A stretch of DNA of 64,000 bases from Engraulis encrasicolus (GCF_034702125.1 NC_085868.1:21152341-21216340), one strand, 5' to 3'; counted from the first letter of the stretch, positions 36,993 through 50,517 are shown. Notes: generated by a model not told the origin, from the sequence alone. Numbers and translations are program-made.

Positions 36993-37984
36993 GGGCCGCT
37001 GACCGTTTTTGCTGGGCCCAGGACAGAAGTAATTTGAAAGTGCCCGCGACCCAATAAGTTGTAATGGGGACCCAATTCTGGGCCCCTTATCTCCCTGGGC
37101 CTGTGACAATATACCCCTTTGTACACCCATCAGCTTCCTCAGCCTCTTTACCCCCCCAAAACACACACACGCACACTCACACACACACCCTCTCACCCTC
37201 TCTCTGTCTTTCTTTCTCACACAGGCACACACTGACTTCTTTTCATTATGTTGACATCACACACACACACACACACACGTACCAGAGCCATGTCCAAATG
37301 GATTTTGGCTCCAGCCTTGCCGAGTCGACCTGTGTTTTTTTTCCCATACGAATATATTTGGAATACATTTAATTTGCGTAATCAGCTGGTTTTATTCAGC
37401 AGTAGTGCTTATCCAAACTGATCTGCATGAATACTGTGCAGATATGCATCCAGACATCAGTGAATGCAGAACTCGGGACCTTGCTTGTCAGAGCCTGGTC
37501 AATTAAGATGTAGGATTTGTTCTCTTATGTCACATTTTCTTCAACTTCCAAGTATATGATCTAGGTGTGACTAACTTAACCAGGCAAGAAGTTCAGCAAG
37601 GGTACTCTGTTGGCTCCTCTCTTCATGGTTTGGCTACAGTGCGGAGGAGACGCATTGAGCGGTTATCAATTGCTCAATCGCACAGAGGACACACAGAAAC
37701 TCAATCATGGAATCAGATGCCACATTGTGGCCACTCGGGTCAGGGAGAGATATCCTCGGGAGTATTGTTTCACAAAAGCAAAGTTTAAAAGAAATTATTG
37801 TTATTTTAATTATTCATGTTCAAACCTTGCTTTCTGTGAATACTGACTTTCTTTTCACTGAGTGCATTTTCTTCTCAGCCACTGAGCCACATACAGTTTT
37901 GTGTTTTGATGGAACATCAGTCTATTTGTAATTAGTACACTTGTAGGTAGGTTTAGGTTTAACCTAAGGTGTAAACAGCCCTGC

Positions 37985-38075
37985 CATGGCGCTAACGGTA
38001 AGGCACTCATCTGCTACACAGCTGACCCCGGTTCAATTCCGGACCGGGTCCTTTGACATGTTAATGGCAGCGCTA
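37985..38075 (+). repeat. tRNA-like SINE head
   Basis: ATGGCGCTAACGGTAAGGCA resembles an A box, and CCGGTTCAATTCCGG a B box and T-loop stem. It continues into CCGGGTCCTTTG as in the other members of this family. Confidence 0.6.
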
Positions 38076-38165
38076 CCAGATGGTAGTATGTGTAGCTCCG
38101 CTACACCAGGGGGCTCCGGAGCTACACACGCACCCTTGGTGAGAACCAGGCTAGATTCACTATGC

Positions 38166-38723
38166 CAGGGATGCGGAACCGTTTTCATTCGAGGGGCCGC
38201 TTCAAATTCCTCCAAAGTCGTTAAAAGTCCTCCAAGGGCCGTACTATGACCACAAACCAGGATTTCCTCCTGCACTTGGGCAGTCACCGTTTTAAAGCAG
38301 ACCCCACCTTCTCTAGGTCCCCTGAATATAACTTCATAGTATTGCAAATGTAATATTCAAGATTCCTTTACAAAACATGTCATACTTAAACACTTAGTGG
38401 TTTCTTTTGCCTTAAGACATGTAAAAGTTTTTATCTTTTACCTGACATGTTTCGACGGTGTTACTTCCGTCTTCATCAGAGGGTGACCCTCTGATGAAGA
38501 CGGAAGTAACACCGTCGAAACATGTCAGGTAAAAGATAAAAACTTTTACATGTCTTAAGGCAAAAGAAACCACTAAGTGTTTAAGTTAAACAGTTAGACA
38601 TAATGAACTTAATTCATATGAAAAACATGTCATATTTCATGTGAAGCTGCATGAACATTAAAATGATATCAAGGGCAGGTTAAAACGGCCTCAAGGCCCT
38701 CGAGACGTACGTTCCCTACCCCT
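38166..38723. mobile_element. hAT-type MITE containing a perfect palindrome
   Basis: Left end CAGGGATGCGGAACCGTTTT, right end GTTCCCTACCCCTG with CGGCCTCAAGGCCCTCGAGA before it; these are imperfect inverted repeats. Flanks CACTATGC and CACTAAAC agree at 6 of 8. The interior is dominated by the palindrome at 38384-38586. Confidence 0.65.
38384..38586. repeat. perfect 203-bp inverted repeat (101-bp arms, 1-nt centre)
   Basis: Arms 38384-38484 and 38486-38586 are exact reverse complements about a single G at 38485. The centre reads AGAGGGTGACCCTCT. The arm includes CCTGACATGTTTCGACGG and TTCCGTCTTCATCAGAGG. Identity stops sharply at both outer ends. Confidence 0.97.
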
Positions 38724-39847
38724 GCACTAAACGCAGTACACCCAAAATAGAACAAACATGGCAAGGGACAGCTAGATAGAGTTAAAAAAGTGGAGCTGGC
38801 AGAGGGGGGCAAATTCCAGGGAGAAGTTTCCACCCAGAATCTTTTTCTTCGTGACCCCCGTGTGACCGGGCCTACCTGGCTGGACTACTAATTCTGCAGC
38901 TTATTGTATTGCTAGCAATTTAGCCCAGGCCGAGCCAGCAAGCTAATGAGATATCTCAACCCCACTCTACTCCACTCTATTCTGGGGTTTGAGACGCACT
39001 ACTAGCACACCCTCAGTCTGACTGTAATGTGGCCTCTTCTGCTTCTCTTGTTCTGACAATGTAGTTGTGTGAGGCTAACAGGGGTTTTCCCCTAGTCACT
39101 GTTTCCCCCAGAATTTTTGTTAGTCAAGCTGGTAGGGCGTTAAAAGTATATATTTTTTTGTCGAAGCACCTTTTAGAAATTACATTCACAACATGAAATC
39201 TTTATTTTTTTTCAGGTGCCTAATCAAGGTGACAGGTGTTTCTGTCAAGGTTACCCTATCGTTTTAGAGTTAAGGCCACCTTGACTAGCTCTCTAGCCTC
39301 GAACATCTGAAGATTTTGTTTTAGTATGAACGCAATTTCTACAATTGCCTTGCAAAAAATGTTATGGGGGTTTAACTTCTTGTGATTAATTCACAACATA
39401 GCCTTTCCAATGACAATAATAACATGTCTCTGATCCCGGCAAACCCCTTGCCCTCCTTAACTAACATGTTCTGTGGAAAACACTGGTTGATGTGCCATAA
39501 GGACATGTGAATAGCAAATATTTGGCATTTAGGATGTGATGTGGTAGCCTTTGTGTAAAAAAAATATTGCTAACTACCAACTTACCACCCCAACACCACT
39601 GTGTGTTTCTCTATGGCCCTCCACTCCAACTGGTGAAGGGAGGGAATTTTGTGAATTGGTTAGCACAATTAATGTGTCTTTAAAAGAAATATCATCTAAA
39701 AAACTGTGATATCAATATTCACTGAAATAATCATGATATTGATTTTTCTCATAATCGAGCAGCTCTAGTCAGGAGGCAATATGTGCAGGCCAAAGCAAAG
39801 GTGTCACTGGACTATGTTCCTCCATGGGGGATGCTCCACCAAGCCAC

Positions 39848-40002
<155 letters not shown>

Positions 40003-40331
40003 GACCAGTCTGTGGGTGTTCAGTACACTCCTCTAAGGTAAGGAGGACGAAGACTACACGAAACGCGGTGACAACCCAGTCTCACTAGCGGTGGCACGGT
40101 GTACCTTATAAATCACTCGTGTCCCACAAATCACCGCAAGAGCTGAGCTGAGCTGAGCAGAGGGTTTCCGTTCCCGGCGGTCAGTCTCATCCTCCCATAT
40201 CTGTCCCCCTGTTAAGTCGCTGGTTGGTGTCGTGTGCTATCGAGGAGGCGGTGGCCTGTCCACAAGATAGGTTTTAAGAGAATAAGCCCTGGGTCGCATT
40301 CGAAAATTAGCATATTGTATCGGGAACACAG

Positions 40332-40332
<1 letters not shown>

Positions 40333-40400
<68 letters not shown>
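40333..40400. repeat. (CA)n microsatellite
   Basis: About 34 CA units. Confidence 0.95.
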
Positions 40401-40401
<1 letters not shown>

Positions 40402-40921
40402 CAGCGTTCATGTGGCACTGCATGCTGTACTCCACACCTCCCCTGAGAGAGTCTCCTCCCTCTAAGACTGCTCCATTTTTTTCTCACTCACTCACTCTCT
40501 CTCTCTTTCTCGCTCTCTCTCTCACTCACTATCTCACTGTCTTGCTTTCCCTTTCCTTCTTTCCTTGCCTTTTTCCTAGAAGCCACTAAGCATTTTTCAC
40601 CCTCCACTCACTGCACAGAGAACCATATTGAGGTCTGACTCTGAACTTAACACACACACACACACACACGCACACGCATACGCATACGCGAACACAAACA
40701 CATGATTTAATTTATCCTCACACCCTAGAGTGCAAAGTCTGTGTATATGAAAGTGCCTGCACCAAACACACACACACACACACACACATACTCGCACACA
40801 CACACACTTGCACTGTCACAGATCAAATCATTTTTGTTCTGTCATGTCAGAAAATTCACAAATGACTATAAAAGACGTAGCTACATTTGCTACGTTGGTT
40901 ACTGAAAAAGGGTTTCCAAAT

Positions 40922-41042
<121 letters not shown>

Positions 41043-41343
41043 GTGTGTGTGTTGTGAAAGAGGGGGGCTTGTATGGCTGTTTCTGATGCTGCTAGGCCCT
41101 CCCCCTGCTCTCTCCTCTGCCTTCCCTCCCTCCAAGTCAGTATTAGTCATCTACAACAGGAAATGCACAGCAAGCGCATGATTCATCCACTGTGTGAGAG
41201 AATGTATGTAATGTAATATCAGCCAGCCAGGGTGCAGCCAGCGCATCTCTCTCTCTCTCTCTCTCACACACACTCTTTCCCTCCCTCTGTTTTCCTCTTT
41301 CCCTCTTGTTTTCATGTTTTTCCTCTGTGTCTCACTGGCACTC

Positions 41344-41470
<127 letters not shown>

Positions 41471-41710
41471 TTCAGTCTAAATCGTCTACTCTTCATCCAT
41501 CTCACTTGAACCGTCAAAGCATGATGCTGAAATACACAAAATTGTTATCAGGAGGTCATGCAGTTGTGAAATGGAGGATCTCTTTGCCAGCCAAACATTT
41601 TACAGACATTTTACAGTGCAAGAAGTAAAGCATAATGATAGCGCCATATAAAAATGTATTTGAAAATGTTTGTTGCTGACGAGATGCTTGTCCTGTTGTT
41701 TTTTTGCAGG

Positions 41711-42718
41711 GAGCATGAGGACAACCCAAAGCAAACCAGCTTACGGCACCGCACAGTGTTGACACCCCAGCACCCACCACCCCCCCACCCCCACCCTCAA
41801 TGGGCTCCCAACGAAAATCATCCTCAACCAGTTCTGGATAATAAAGAATAACGCAAGCAAACAGGAAATGACGTCAATAAATAAGCCCCGCGTCATCTGT
41901 GACCAGAAGCATCGGTAGCGTCCTGCTGAAGGCTACCATCTCACACCTCATCTCAACCCGCCCCATCTCCACCCCCCTACCCCTCCCTCCCCCCTCCCTC
42001 ACCCCCAGTCTCCTCAACCCCCCTCACCACCCCTCCGCTACCACCACCACCACCACCTCTACCACCAAACACCCACCACCGCCCGTCAGCCCCAGAGCTA
42101 TGTGCTTGCATGAACTTCCGGCCTACGTGTGTGTGGTGAAGACCCTGTGGTGTCTGCGTGTGTCGCTCTGAGGACCTCGGGAGGGCAGGCGGTCCTCGTC
42201 CTCCATGGCTGCGGACTGCCACCACAGTCGACCACGACGCGGCGTCACTAGTAGAGGGGATTCTCGTCGTCACTCCGTCAGCTCCGAGCCGTGATGCTGC
42301 CTGGGCAGCAGGGGGGTCAGCCGCGTCGCCCGTGAGCCTGGCCTCTTGACTTGCACCCTCCTTCCTCCCTCCCTCACCCCTTTCCTCGCCCCCCTCCCTC
42401 GACCCCCACCTCGTCCCCAAACCACCAACGTGTCGTTGCTGTCGGCAACATAGCTTTTTTTGTCAAAGGCGACGAGAGAGAAAGCCTAGTTGCTGTGTGT
42501 TTTGTTTTTTCGAGAGCCTTTTTTTGCAAAGCGTAACTTCTTTTGGCTCCAGTCTTTTTTTTCTACCCTACCCTGCTATTCTGCCGCCATCCTTTTCCGG
42601 AAGAAGGAACAAAGATGATGACAAGTCGTCTGAGGACACTGAAGGACGCCTGAGTGAGTGATCCTTCTCTCTCTCTCCTGAGGAGTGGAGTCGTTTGCCA
42701 AATCTCTCCGTCGCAACG
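41711..42718 (+). other. mbd5: presumed mbd5 5' UTR part of the first coding exon
   Basis: A good acceptor (GTTGTTTTTTTGCAG, AG at 41709-41710) opens a stretch that runs without another clear acceptor to the mbd5 ATG at 42719. It includes a C-rich block (41940-42090) and a CG-rich block (about 42170-42460). Several short upstream ATGs would precede the start codon. The boundary is inferred, not proven. Confidence 0.5.
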
Positions 42719-42831
42719 ATGAACGGAGCAAAGGAGTGCGAGTCAGGGGACTCGGAGGGGCCGCCAAGCCTGGCTCAGGTGCCCATTGGATGGAGACGTA
42801 AGGTGGATCCCTCTGGGGTTCACTATATCAG
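42719..42831 (+). CDS. mbd5: mbd5 coding exon 1
   Basis: Start codon at 42719. Encodes MNGAKECESGDSEGPPSLAQ then VPIGWRRKVDPSGVHYI and two bases of a Ser codon; donor GTAATA from 42832. The human protein starts MNGGKECDGGDKEGG...QVPVGWQRKV as recalled, which fixes the start. Opens the MBD-like domain (about residues 21-90). Confidence 0.95.
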
Positions 42832-42839
42832 GTAATAAT

Positions 42840-43260
42840 GTATAATAATATAACAACATTTGCCTGATTATAATCGACTTTCGAATCTCTTTTTGAGTCT
42901 TGGTCTGACCAAGACCATAGCGATTAACGTTTCCCAAACAGCATGGTTGACCCACCTCCCTCTGTTTGCCACTGGTCAAGGTCAGAAAAGGCTGTGCCAA
43001 GCGTAAACCAAAACTGTTCTTAGTCCCAATAGAACGTCACTGCCTTGAACGCGCCTCTACCCAGGTGCTGCTCAAAGTTCAATTCAATTCAATTCTTTAT
43101 TTACATCAGACTCAAAGTACATGGTCCATATCAAGACAACAGTCAAAACATTACATAGAGAAGTTGATTTGGTTCCCAACAAAGTGGGTTGAGTTGCTGA
43201 TTTCTCCTGACTAGTAGCAACGCTGAAGGTGTTGCGTCACTAGGAGGGCGTGGCTTGGCT
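42840..43260. repeat. interspersed repeat shared with 53340-53590
   Basis: GAGTCTTGGTCTGACCAAGA, TTTCCCAAACAGCATGGTTG and GGTGTTGCGTCAC occur here and near 53380-53580. A weaker trace is near 20665. Probably a MITE or SINE family of unknown class. Confidence 0.55.
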
Positions 43261-43496
43261 ATAATAAAATCTGAGCATAATATATAATAATAACATTATA
43301 ATAGCAATGACCATAAAAAAGAAAGCATACCAATAATAATGAAAAATAACAATTGTTCTATTACGTTGACCATCAGATAATTTTACGTAAAAGGCTTGGC
43401 TGAGGTTTACTTGCGCCGCTTCAGACAAAAGCTCCTCAAGCAAGACTAGTCGAACCAATGTTCTGTAGTTAGCACGAAGGAATCCTCAGAATTAGC

Positions 43497-43894
43497 TAGG
43501 GATGCACGATGTATCGGCCAGATGTATCGGAATCAGCCGATATTTGACATTTCTCAACACATCGGACATCAGTCCGATGGGTAACACTGGGCCGATGTTA
43601 ACGCCGATGTTTTTTTAAATATGTTACGGTTCTAAAAGATTGGACTCGACGGTGACTTTCAATGTTTGTCTTCTAATTTGTCTCTATTTTTTATCTAATT
43701 TTATCACGGGGAGATGAAAATGTTTTTGGAAATAAGAGGACATTCAAAAAGTATGTTTGCTTGCATCATTGTCATCTCTTAAAATAGAAAAGAAAAGAAA
43801 AACATCGGTATCGGTTAATATCGGTTATCGACCAAAACCGCAATATCAATCGGATATTGGTATCGGCTGAAATTTTTGACATCGTGCATTCCTA
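43497..43894. mobile_element. non-autonomous hAT element with 8-bp TSD
   Basis: TAGGGATGCACGATGT against ACATCGTGCATTCCTA; perfect flanks GAATTAGC (43489-43496 and 43895-43902). Interior rich in ATCGG words. In an mbd5 intron. Confidence 0.87.
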
Positions 43895-44113
43895 GAATTA
43901 GCATGCTAACTAGCTAGACATGCATAGTGTTTTTATGACATATTGATAGGATGATCTCTTAACCTTCCCTTCATATAGTTGATTCGCGCCTGCATTGTAC
44001 TTCAAACTGACCGATATAATACGGCCTTGTGTGTTACTGTGTGTGTCCCTTTATCTGTACGTGTGTGTGTGTGTGTGGCTCTGTGTTGATGTTAATGTGT
44101 TGTGTTAATGTGA

Positions 44114-44365
<252 letters not shown>

Positions 44366-44544
44366 TAGCATTGCTAGCGTAGGTAATAAAAGCTATGACA
44401 ATCTGTGTCATTTCTCTGTTGTTGATAAGGAGTGATTTCCAGTCTATAGTTTCATGTGATGAGCTGGGCTCGGACCTTCCGAGTTTGTTTTCAGTGTGTT
44501 GTAAGCTTAATATTAAGAACATGGCCAAGTATACTGTGATGGAT

Positions 44545-45068
44545 TGTCCATCACTATGGTTGTGGGTGTGTTCTGACTAACATGCCAACGAGCCTGGCTC
44601 TTTGGTGTAGCGGTCAGAGCCCCGGTCAGGTCCGGGTTCGAGTCCCGGCTGGGCAGCTCTACTTTCCTTTGCTACAAATGGTGTCAGAAGTGGGATGGCT
44701 ACCGTGAGGCCATTGGAAGCGTACCCATTGTGTGTAAGCCGTAATTCCATGTGATGGACCCCCAGGATTGGTGACCCCGGTGTGAGGGACCCCAGTGATG
44801 GGTGAAGCATTGATGATGGGGCACACTGGCTAGGAGAAGCATGATGGGCAGTTGCGTGAGGGACACCATGGGTGTGTGAAGCGCACGGTTGCGCTTCCCG
44901 AAGGGGAAGGTAGTGTGATGGAGTGACCATCACTAGAGTTGTGGGTGTGTTCTGACTAACATGCCAACGGGCCTGGCTCTTTGGTGTAGCGGTCAGAGCC
45001 CCGGTTTACTACCCCAGAAGGTCCGGGTTCGAGTCCCGACTGGGCAGCTCTACTCCCCTTCGCTACAT
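44545..45068 (+). repeat. tRNA-derived SINE, tandem partial duplication
   Basis: The sequence from TTGTGGGTGTGTTCTGACTA through TTTGGTGTAGCGGTCAGAGC (A box) and GGTCCGGGTTCGAGTCCC (B box) to TGGGCAGCTCTACT occurs at about 44560 and again at about 44935. The first head lacks the 15-bp anticodon-arm part TTTACTACCCCAGAA that the second has. Between them is a body with GATGG/GGTGAAGC repeats. Confidence 0.7.
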
Positions 45069-45647
45069 ATACCAAAAGAGGTTGTGTGCAATTTTTGACT
45101 TTGCAACTATGGTTGTAAACACCTGGAATATGGCCTTCAAATCTAGTAACAAATTTGGCTATTATACAGAACGCACTACATAAGCATATTATAGAACACT
45201 TAGAACTTTGCAACCACAATACAGAACAGATTGTCCCTGTTGACATAGACTGTTAATGTGCAAGCATGTCTGTAACTGCATCAGGTAAATTGTGTCTCTT
45301 TTGGCCATGAAATAGCCATGGCTGCTTAGCCTCCTTGCGCAGATGGGCCTGCCGGCGTTCACTAGTTGCTGAAAAGATCCAACCGCATCGTAAGAACATC
45401 GCTATGATGACATTAGAGACATATTAAGTGATGTATTAAGATTTGGTCATTACAATTTTGGTGGCGATAAGGTCATAACATGGGCTTTGCAATCTTAATT
45501 TGTTTATTTTCATGCACGTAATGCCCATTCACAGATTTTGACTTTTCATGATCTACCAAGTAATAAACTAATAATACCTTTGAGTGTCAATAAGCTTTAA
45601 AACACTGCATCAGGTACTTAGAAGTGTTTGTGTCTGTTTGTGTGTGT

Positions 45648-45779
<132 letters not shown>

Positions 45780-45951
45780 GTGTTCAACTTTGACCCCGGG
45801 GCTGCGGTGAAGCAGAGGACGGCGGAGGATGTGAAGGCGGATGAGGACGTGACAAAGCTCTGCATCCACAAGAGGAAGCTCATCGCCGTGGCAACGCTAC
45901 ACAAGAGCATGGAGATACCACACCCCCCTCTCGGCCCAGGAGGGCACACGG
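45780..45951 (+). CDS. mbd5: mbd5 coding exon 3
   Basis: Acceptor AG 45778-45779, donor GTACGT from 45952. Encodes [40 protein letters not shown] and [15 protein letters not shown]. Close to human until HKSME, then diverges. Confidence 0.96.
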
Positions 45952-46536
45952 GTACGTACGAGTGTGAGTGTATAGACCCCCTTACTGTTTGAACACAGGT
46001 GTGACGTAATGGGCTGCATGCTCATTGTTGGAGAAGAATTGAACATGTACCACACAGTTGCAAAGAAACTAGCTAGGTGTTTTTTTTTCCGAAATAAGTA
46101 AATGGATGGTCACGATAACTTCAGATATGAAGCGGGTACAACAGACATGGGCATTACTGATGGTGTCCTCAGTCCAGTCGGTATGCTTAATTTCTTGTAA
46201 CCACAAACATCTCCTATGCTTCTGGAACAGCCTGCTCCCTCTTTGATTAGCATAACAAGTGTACTGACATTGGATAAGATCCCCCTTTTCATATATGGAA
46301 AGTGCAATTTTCCCAGTCATTATGAATACTTAGAATTTGATGGTGGTATTAAATATTAATGGAAAAGGTATCATTTCTGAATGGGCAGCAAGAATTCTGG
46401 AAATTAAGTATTAAAATCATTACACAATGCTTTTTACTTGAAACTAGAAAAATAAGTTTTGTCATATATATTTTTTGCAGTGTAACTATGTGAATCCAAC
46501 CTTTTGTTTTTGGCTGTTTTGTGTTGTGTCCCCCAG

Positions 46537-46837
46537 CTGCTGTCCCAGGAGGCCCCATGATGCGTTCAGCCGCCCCCAGAGCAATAAGGCACAAGTCACA
46601 CGAGGGACTGTCTGCCGGGCCTGGTGGCGGTGCCGGGGGCGGTGTTGCTGCTGCGTCCGACTCTAAAAACCCCTTCAAGATGATGATGGCGGCAGCAGCA
46701 GCAGGGCCTAGGCCCTACCCCCACCCCCACCCACACCCACACCCTCACCCACAGGACATGGCCGCAGCAGCCCACCACCATCAACAACAGCTCCAGTTCC
46801 AGCAACAGCAGCAGCAGCTTCACCACCAGCAGCAGAT

Positions 46838-46868
<31 letters not shown>

Positions 46869-49590
46869 CTGTTCTCTGGCTACCAGAGGCAGAGGCTGCC
46901 GAGTGGGGAGCCGAGCCCCAAATCGCCCTACCGAGGAGGAGGAGGCCTCCACCCTCTCCACCCTCATGCCGGGATGCTGAGCCCCACGTCCGGGGTGCCG
47001 CACCCGCACGCGGGCTACGGGGACAACAGCCCCCTCTCGCCCAGGACAGATTCGCTCGGCAGCCCGGACGCTTTCGGTCGACCAGGCGGCAACCCGTGCG
47101 CGTTCCAGGCGGCAGCGGGCGGCAGTCCCGGTCTCCACGGCAATGGCCGGACGCCGCTGTCGCCGCCTGGGATGATGTTGCAGCACGCCGGCTCGCCGGG
47201 TTCGCAGTCGGCGTGTGCCATGGCGGGAAGGACTAACACCCCCCTGTCCCCGCCCAACAACCTCCACCCCGCCTCTGCCAAGAGCCCTGTCATGAAGAAA
47301 CCCATGCCCTGCAACTTCCCCCCTCCTCCCCCTCCGCCTCATCCACCTGCCACTGTCGGCATGGACATGGCCAGAGCAGTATTTCACCACGGTAAGCACC
47401 CCCCATTACAGCCCCCACCCGGCCACGGTCACCCAGCCATGGGCCCAGCCATGCCCACCGCCCCCTGCATCCTCCAGAAGAAGCCGGTGAGCTCCGAGAA
47501 GGACCCACTGGGCATCCTGGACCCCATCCCCAGCAAGCCTAGTCACCCGGGCAATCCCATGGCCGCCCCTGGCTCTTCCAACTACCCCCCTCCTCCTCAT
47601 CATCCTCCTCCTCATCCTCCTCATCCTCACGCTGCCCCTCCCCCCGGCGCCCACTCTCAGGTACCTATGATGAATGTAAACATCCCTCCGGCCATTGTCC
47701 CGTTGCCAAGCAACCTCCCGTTACCCACGGTGAAGCCCGGGCCAGTCGGGCATGGAGGCGGTGGTGGCGGCGGGCACGTGCAGAGGTCAGCGCCCTCGGC
47801 ATCGGTCACCTCCCCGTCTCCGGTCACATCGCCCGTGCACATGTCCGCCCCTCCCTCGCACGCTCCCGGGCTGGGGCCCGTTCCGCATCCGGGCCGCTTG
47901 GACCCGTCATCGCCTCATCGCTCGCGGTCCTCCTCCACCTCCTCGGATCACGGGAGCTTTGCGGTGCCCTCGGGGCTCCAGGCGCCACCTCCCTCCTCTT
48001 CCTCCTCCTCCACGAAGCGCTCGCCCAGGTCTGCACTGGGCTCCCCGCGGCCCGCCGCAGCCACCCTGCCTTCCAGCCCTTCCTCCTCCTCTTGCTCCAC
48101 CATCAAGGCGGCGGACGCACTGCACCATTACAAAGAGACGGTGCCCAGGGAACTGCTGACCGGCATGGCGGGGGGCGGCGCCCCAACACACAACAACAGC
48201 AGCGCCATGGTCCATCCTCCACCCACCTCTGCGGGTAACAGTGCTGCTGCTGGTGGTGCAGGAGGTGGTGTTGGGGGTGGTGGTGGTGGTGGTGGTAATT
48301 CTCAGAAGAACCATCCAGGCCTGCTGGGCATGCCCCTGAACCAGATTCTGAATCAGCAGAACGCAGCCTCCTTCCCCGCCAGTAGCCTTCTGTCAGCAGC
48401 AGCCAAAGCACAGCTAGCGAATCAAAAGATAGGCGGTGGTGGTAGCGGTGGATCGAACAGTAGTTCTGGTTCCGGTGGTGGTTCTGGAGGTGGAGGTGGT
48501 GGTGGTGGTGGTGGTGGTGGTGGACACCCTTGCAGTAAGGCAGCCGTGCAGGACGGGGGCGGCCACAGCAGCAGCAGCACTTTAAACGCGATGCTCCCTC
48601 CACCGCCGAGCTCTGCTGCCACCATGCTGCTCAACTCGGTGGCAGCAGCAACAACAACCGGAGCGACTGCAGCAGCCGTGCCTCCGCCGACGGAGAGCCC
48701 TGGGCAAAGCGGTCGGGCCGCCCTGAGGGACAAGCTGATGGCACAGCAGAGGGACCCGCTACGCAAGCGCAAGCAGTCCAGTGGCGGCGGCGGTGGTGGT
48801 GGTGGTGTTCCTGGTGGCAGCAGTCATCACGACAGTATGGTGTTCAACATGCTGAAGCCTGACATGGCAGGACATCCACGTATGGCTGGTGTGGCTAACG
48901 TGGCTGGCGGCCCCCACCCCCATCCCCACCCGCATCCTGCATCGGCGGGGCCGGGGGTAGAACAACTGCGGAAGGGCCCTCCGTCGAGACTGGCCGGGCT
49001 GCCCCCCAACGCATCAATGGCCCAGTTGCTTCAGTCCATGAGCTCCCAGCAGAACGCCCACATGGCCCAAGCCGCCCGGATGGGCCCCGGACCAGGAATG
49101 GTACCAGGACCCGGTGGTGGTGCTGGTGTTGGCGCTGGTGCTGGGATGCACTTTGGTGACGGGATGATGTCTGGCGGGCCGGGCCACCAGAACATGCAGG
49201 CCCAGCAACAGCAGCAGCTCCAGCAACGACTACATGGACCTGCCGACACCATGCACTTACCCACTATGGAGCCAGGGGCACAGGGCGGGCCGATGGGTCC
49301 CTACAACGCGGCGATGATGAACCAGCTCCAGGCTTCAGCCATGGGCCCTGGTGGTGGTGGTGGACCCATGGGTCAAAGAGGACCGCATCCTATGACTGGC
49401 AACCCTTCCATGGGCCATCCGGGTGGAGGTCTTCCTGGGAGTCACGCCCAGCAGATGGCTTACTTGCAGCAGCAGCAACATCAGCAGCAGCAGCAGCAGG
49501 GGCATCTTCTCAGCCATGGCCATGCCAGTGTCTCAGGGATGATGCTTGGCAGCAACGACGGGAGCTGCGTGCAAGGCATCTCTGAAACAG
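46537..49590 (+). CDS. mbd5: mbd5 coding exon 4 (large low-complexity exon)
   Basis: Acceptor CCCCCAG (AG 46535-46536), donor GTAAGC from 49591; 3054 nt without a stop, residues 130-1147. Landmarks shared with human MBD5 as recalled: [136 protein letters not shown] and [13 protein letters not shown]. Between them lie a (His-Pro)n tract near residue 190, poly-Gln near 213-241, a Pro run near 360, and three poly-Gly tracts near 48258, 48475 and 48779. The large exon is probably disordered. A GTAAGC word at 47391 would be a usable donor, but the frame stays open past it. Confidence 0.95.
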
Positions 49591-50378
49591 GTAAGCAGAC
49601 ATGTGTTGTATAGGTGATCTGTTAACCCATCAAGACCTAATGGGTTGTATTGCATAAATACTGCAGCTGGTCTTAATAGGTTAAAGGAACACTGTGGTTT
49701 TTTCAACCTTATTGCATCTCCAGATATTTTTGGCGGTTCATCATGGTTTGACATGGAGACTAGACGTCTGAACTTGCTTTGCCACTTTCCATGGGCATGG
49801 GCCTGCATGTTTTTAAAATGTTCAAAACTTTGCAGAAGAATGAAAAACGGCAACAAAAAGGGTTTTTTTCCCGCTGAAATGCTCATTACAAAATCTTTGT
49901 GAAGACCATAGTGCCATAGACCAACGGGTTTGTTTTGAGTGGCTGGATGTTTTTAATGGTTAGAAGTCCAATTTTGTGTGTTGACTTGACCTCCAAAAGT
50001 GTGTCCCATCGCAATATAGAGTTAAAGCCTGCCCTGGGTACTGCTCCTAATCAGTTGAATCGGTGGTTTTCAGTGGGGTCCATGCCACATTGCCAAGGGG
50101 GGGGCATGAAAAAACGTTAGCCACAAAACTTCCACGTCACTATTTCTTCGGTCCCCACAGAGGCTATGCCAGCTTGGTGAACCAGTTGTTTCAGCTCGAT
50201 TTGCCTCTCAATGTTTGTAAGCCTTTTGCTTTCCCTTCCTGTCCATGTTCAAGAGTACAGGAATAGACCACAGCAGCAAAATAATGTGTCTTCGGAGAAA
50301 GACATGCAGAGTTTGTATTATGATGCATTGGTTGTTTTTCAAAGGAAGGCGAAAGTTTGTCCTTCGTTGTTTTCTCTT

Positions 50379-50517
<139 letters not shown>

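Noticed and set aside
38384..38586. CRISPR array, attachment site or rho-independent terminator
   Set aside because: The host is a vertebrate genome; the feature is a single palindrome inside a transposon with no repeat-spacer pattern.
44970..45045. Possible functional tRNA gene
   Set aside because: A and B boxes are good, but the two ends (GCCTGGC and CTGGGCA) do not pair as an acceptor stem, and the sequence is part of a duplicated SINE.
46596..47399. 267-codon open frame antisense to mbd5 exon 4
   Set aside because: It mirrors the GC-rich, low-stop composition of the real exon; no recognisable domain, and the + strand frame matches MBD5 throughout.
47385..47400. Cryptic donor CACG|GTAAGC inside mbd5 exon 4
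   Set aside because: The frame continues on both sides with MBD5-like landmarks (AVFHH before, [14 protein letters not shown] after), so the sequence is exonic.
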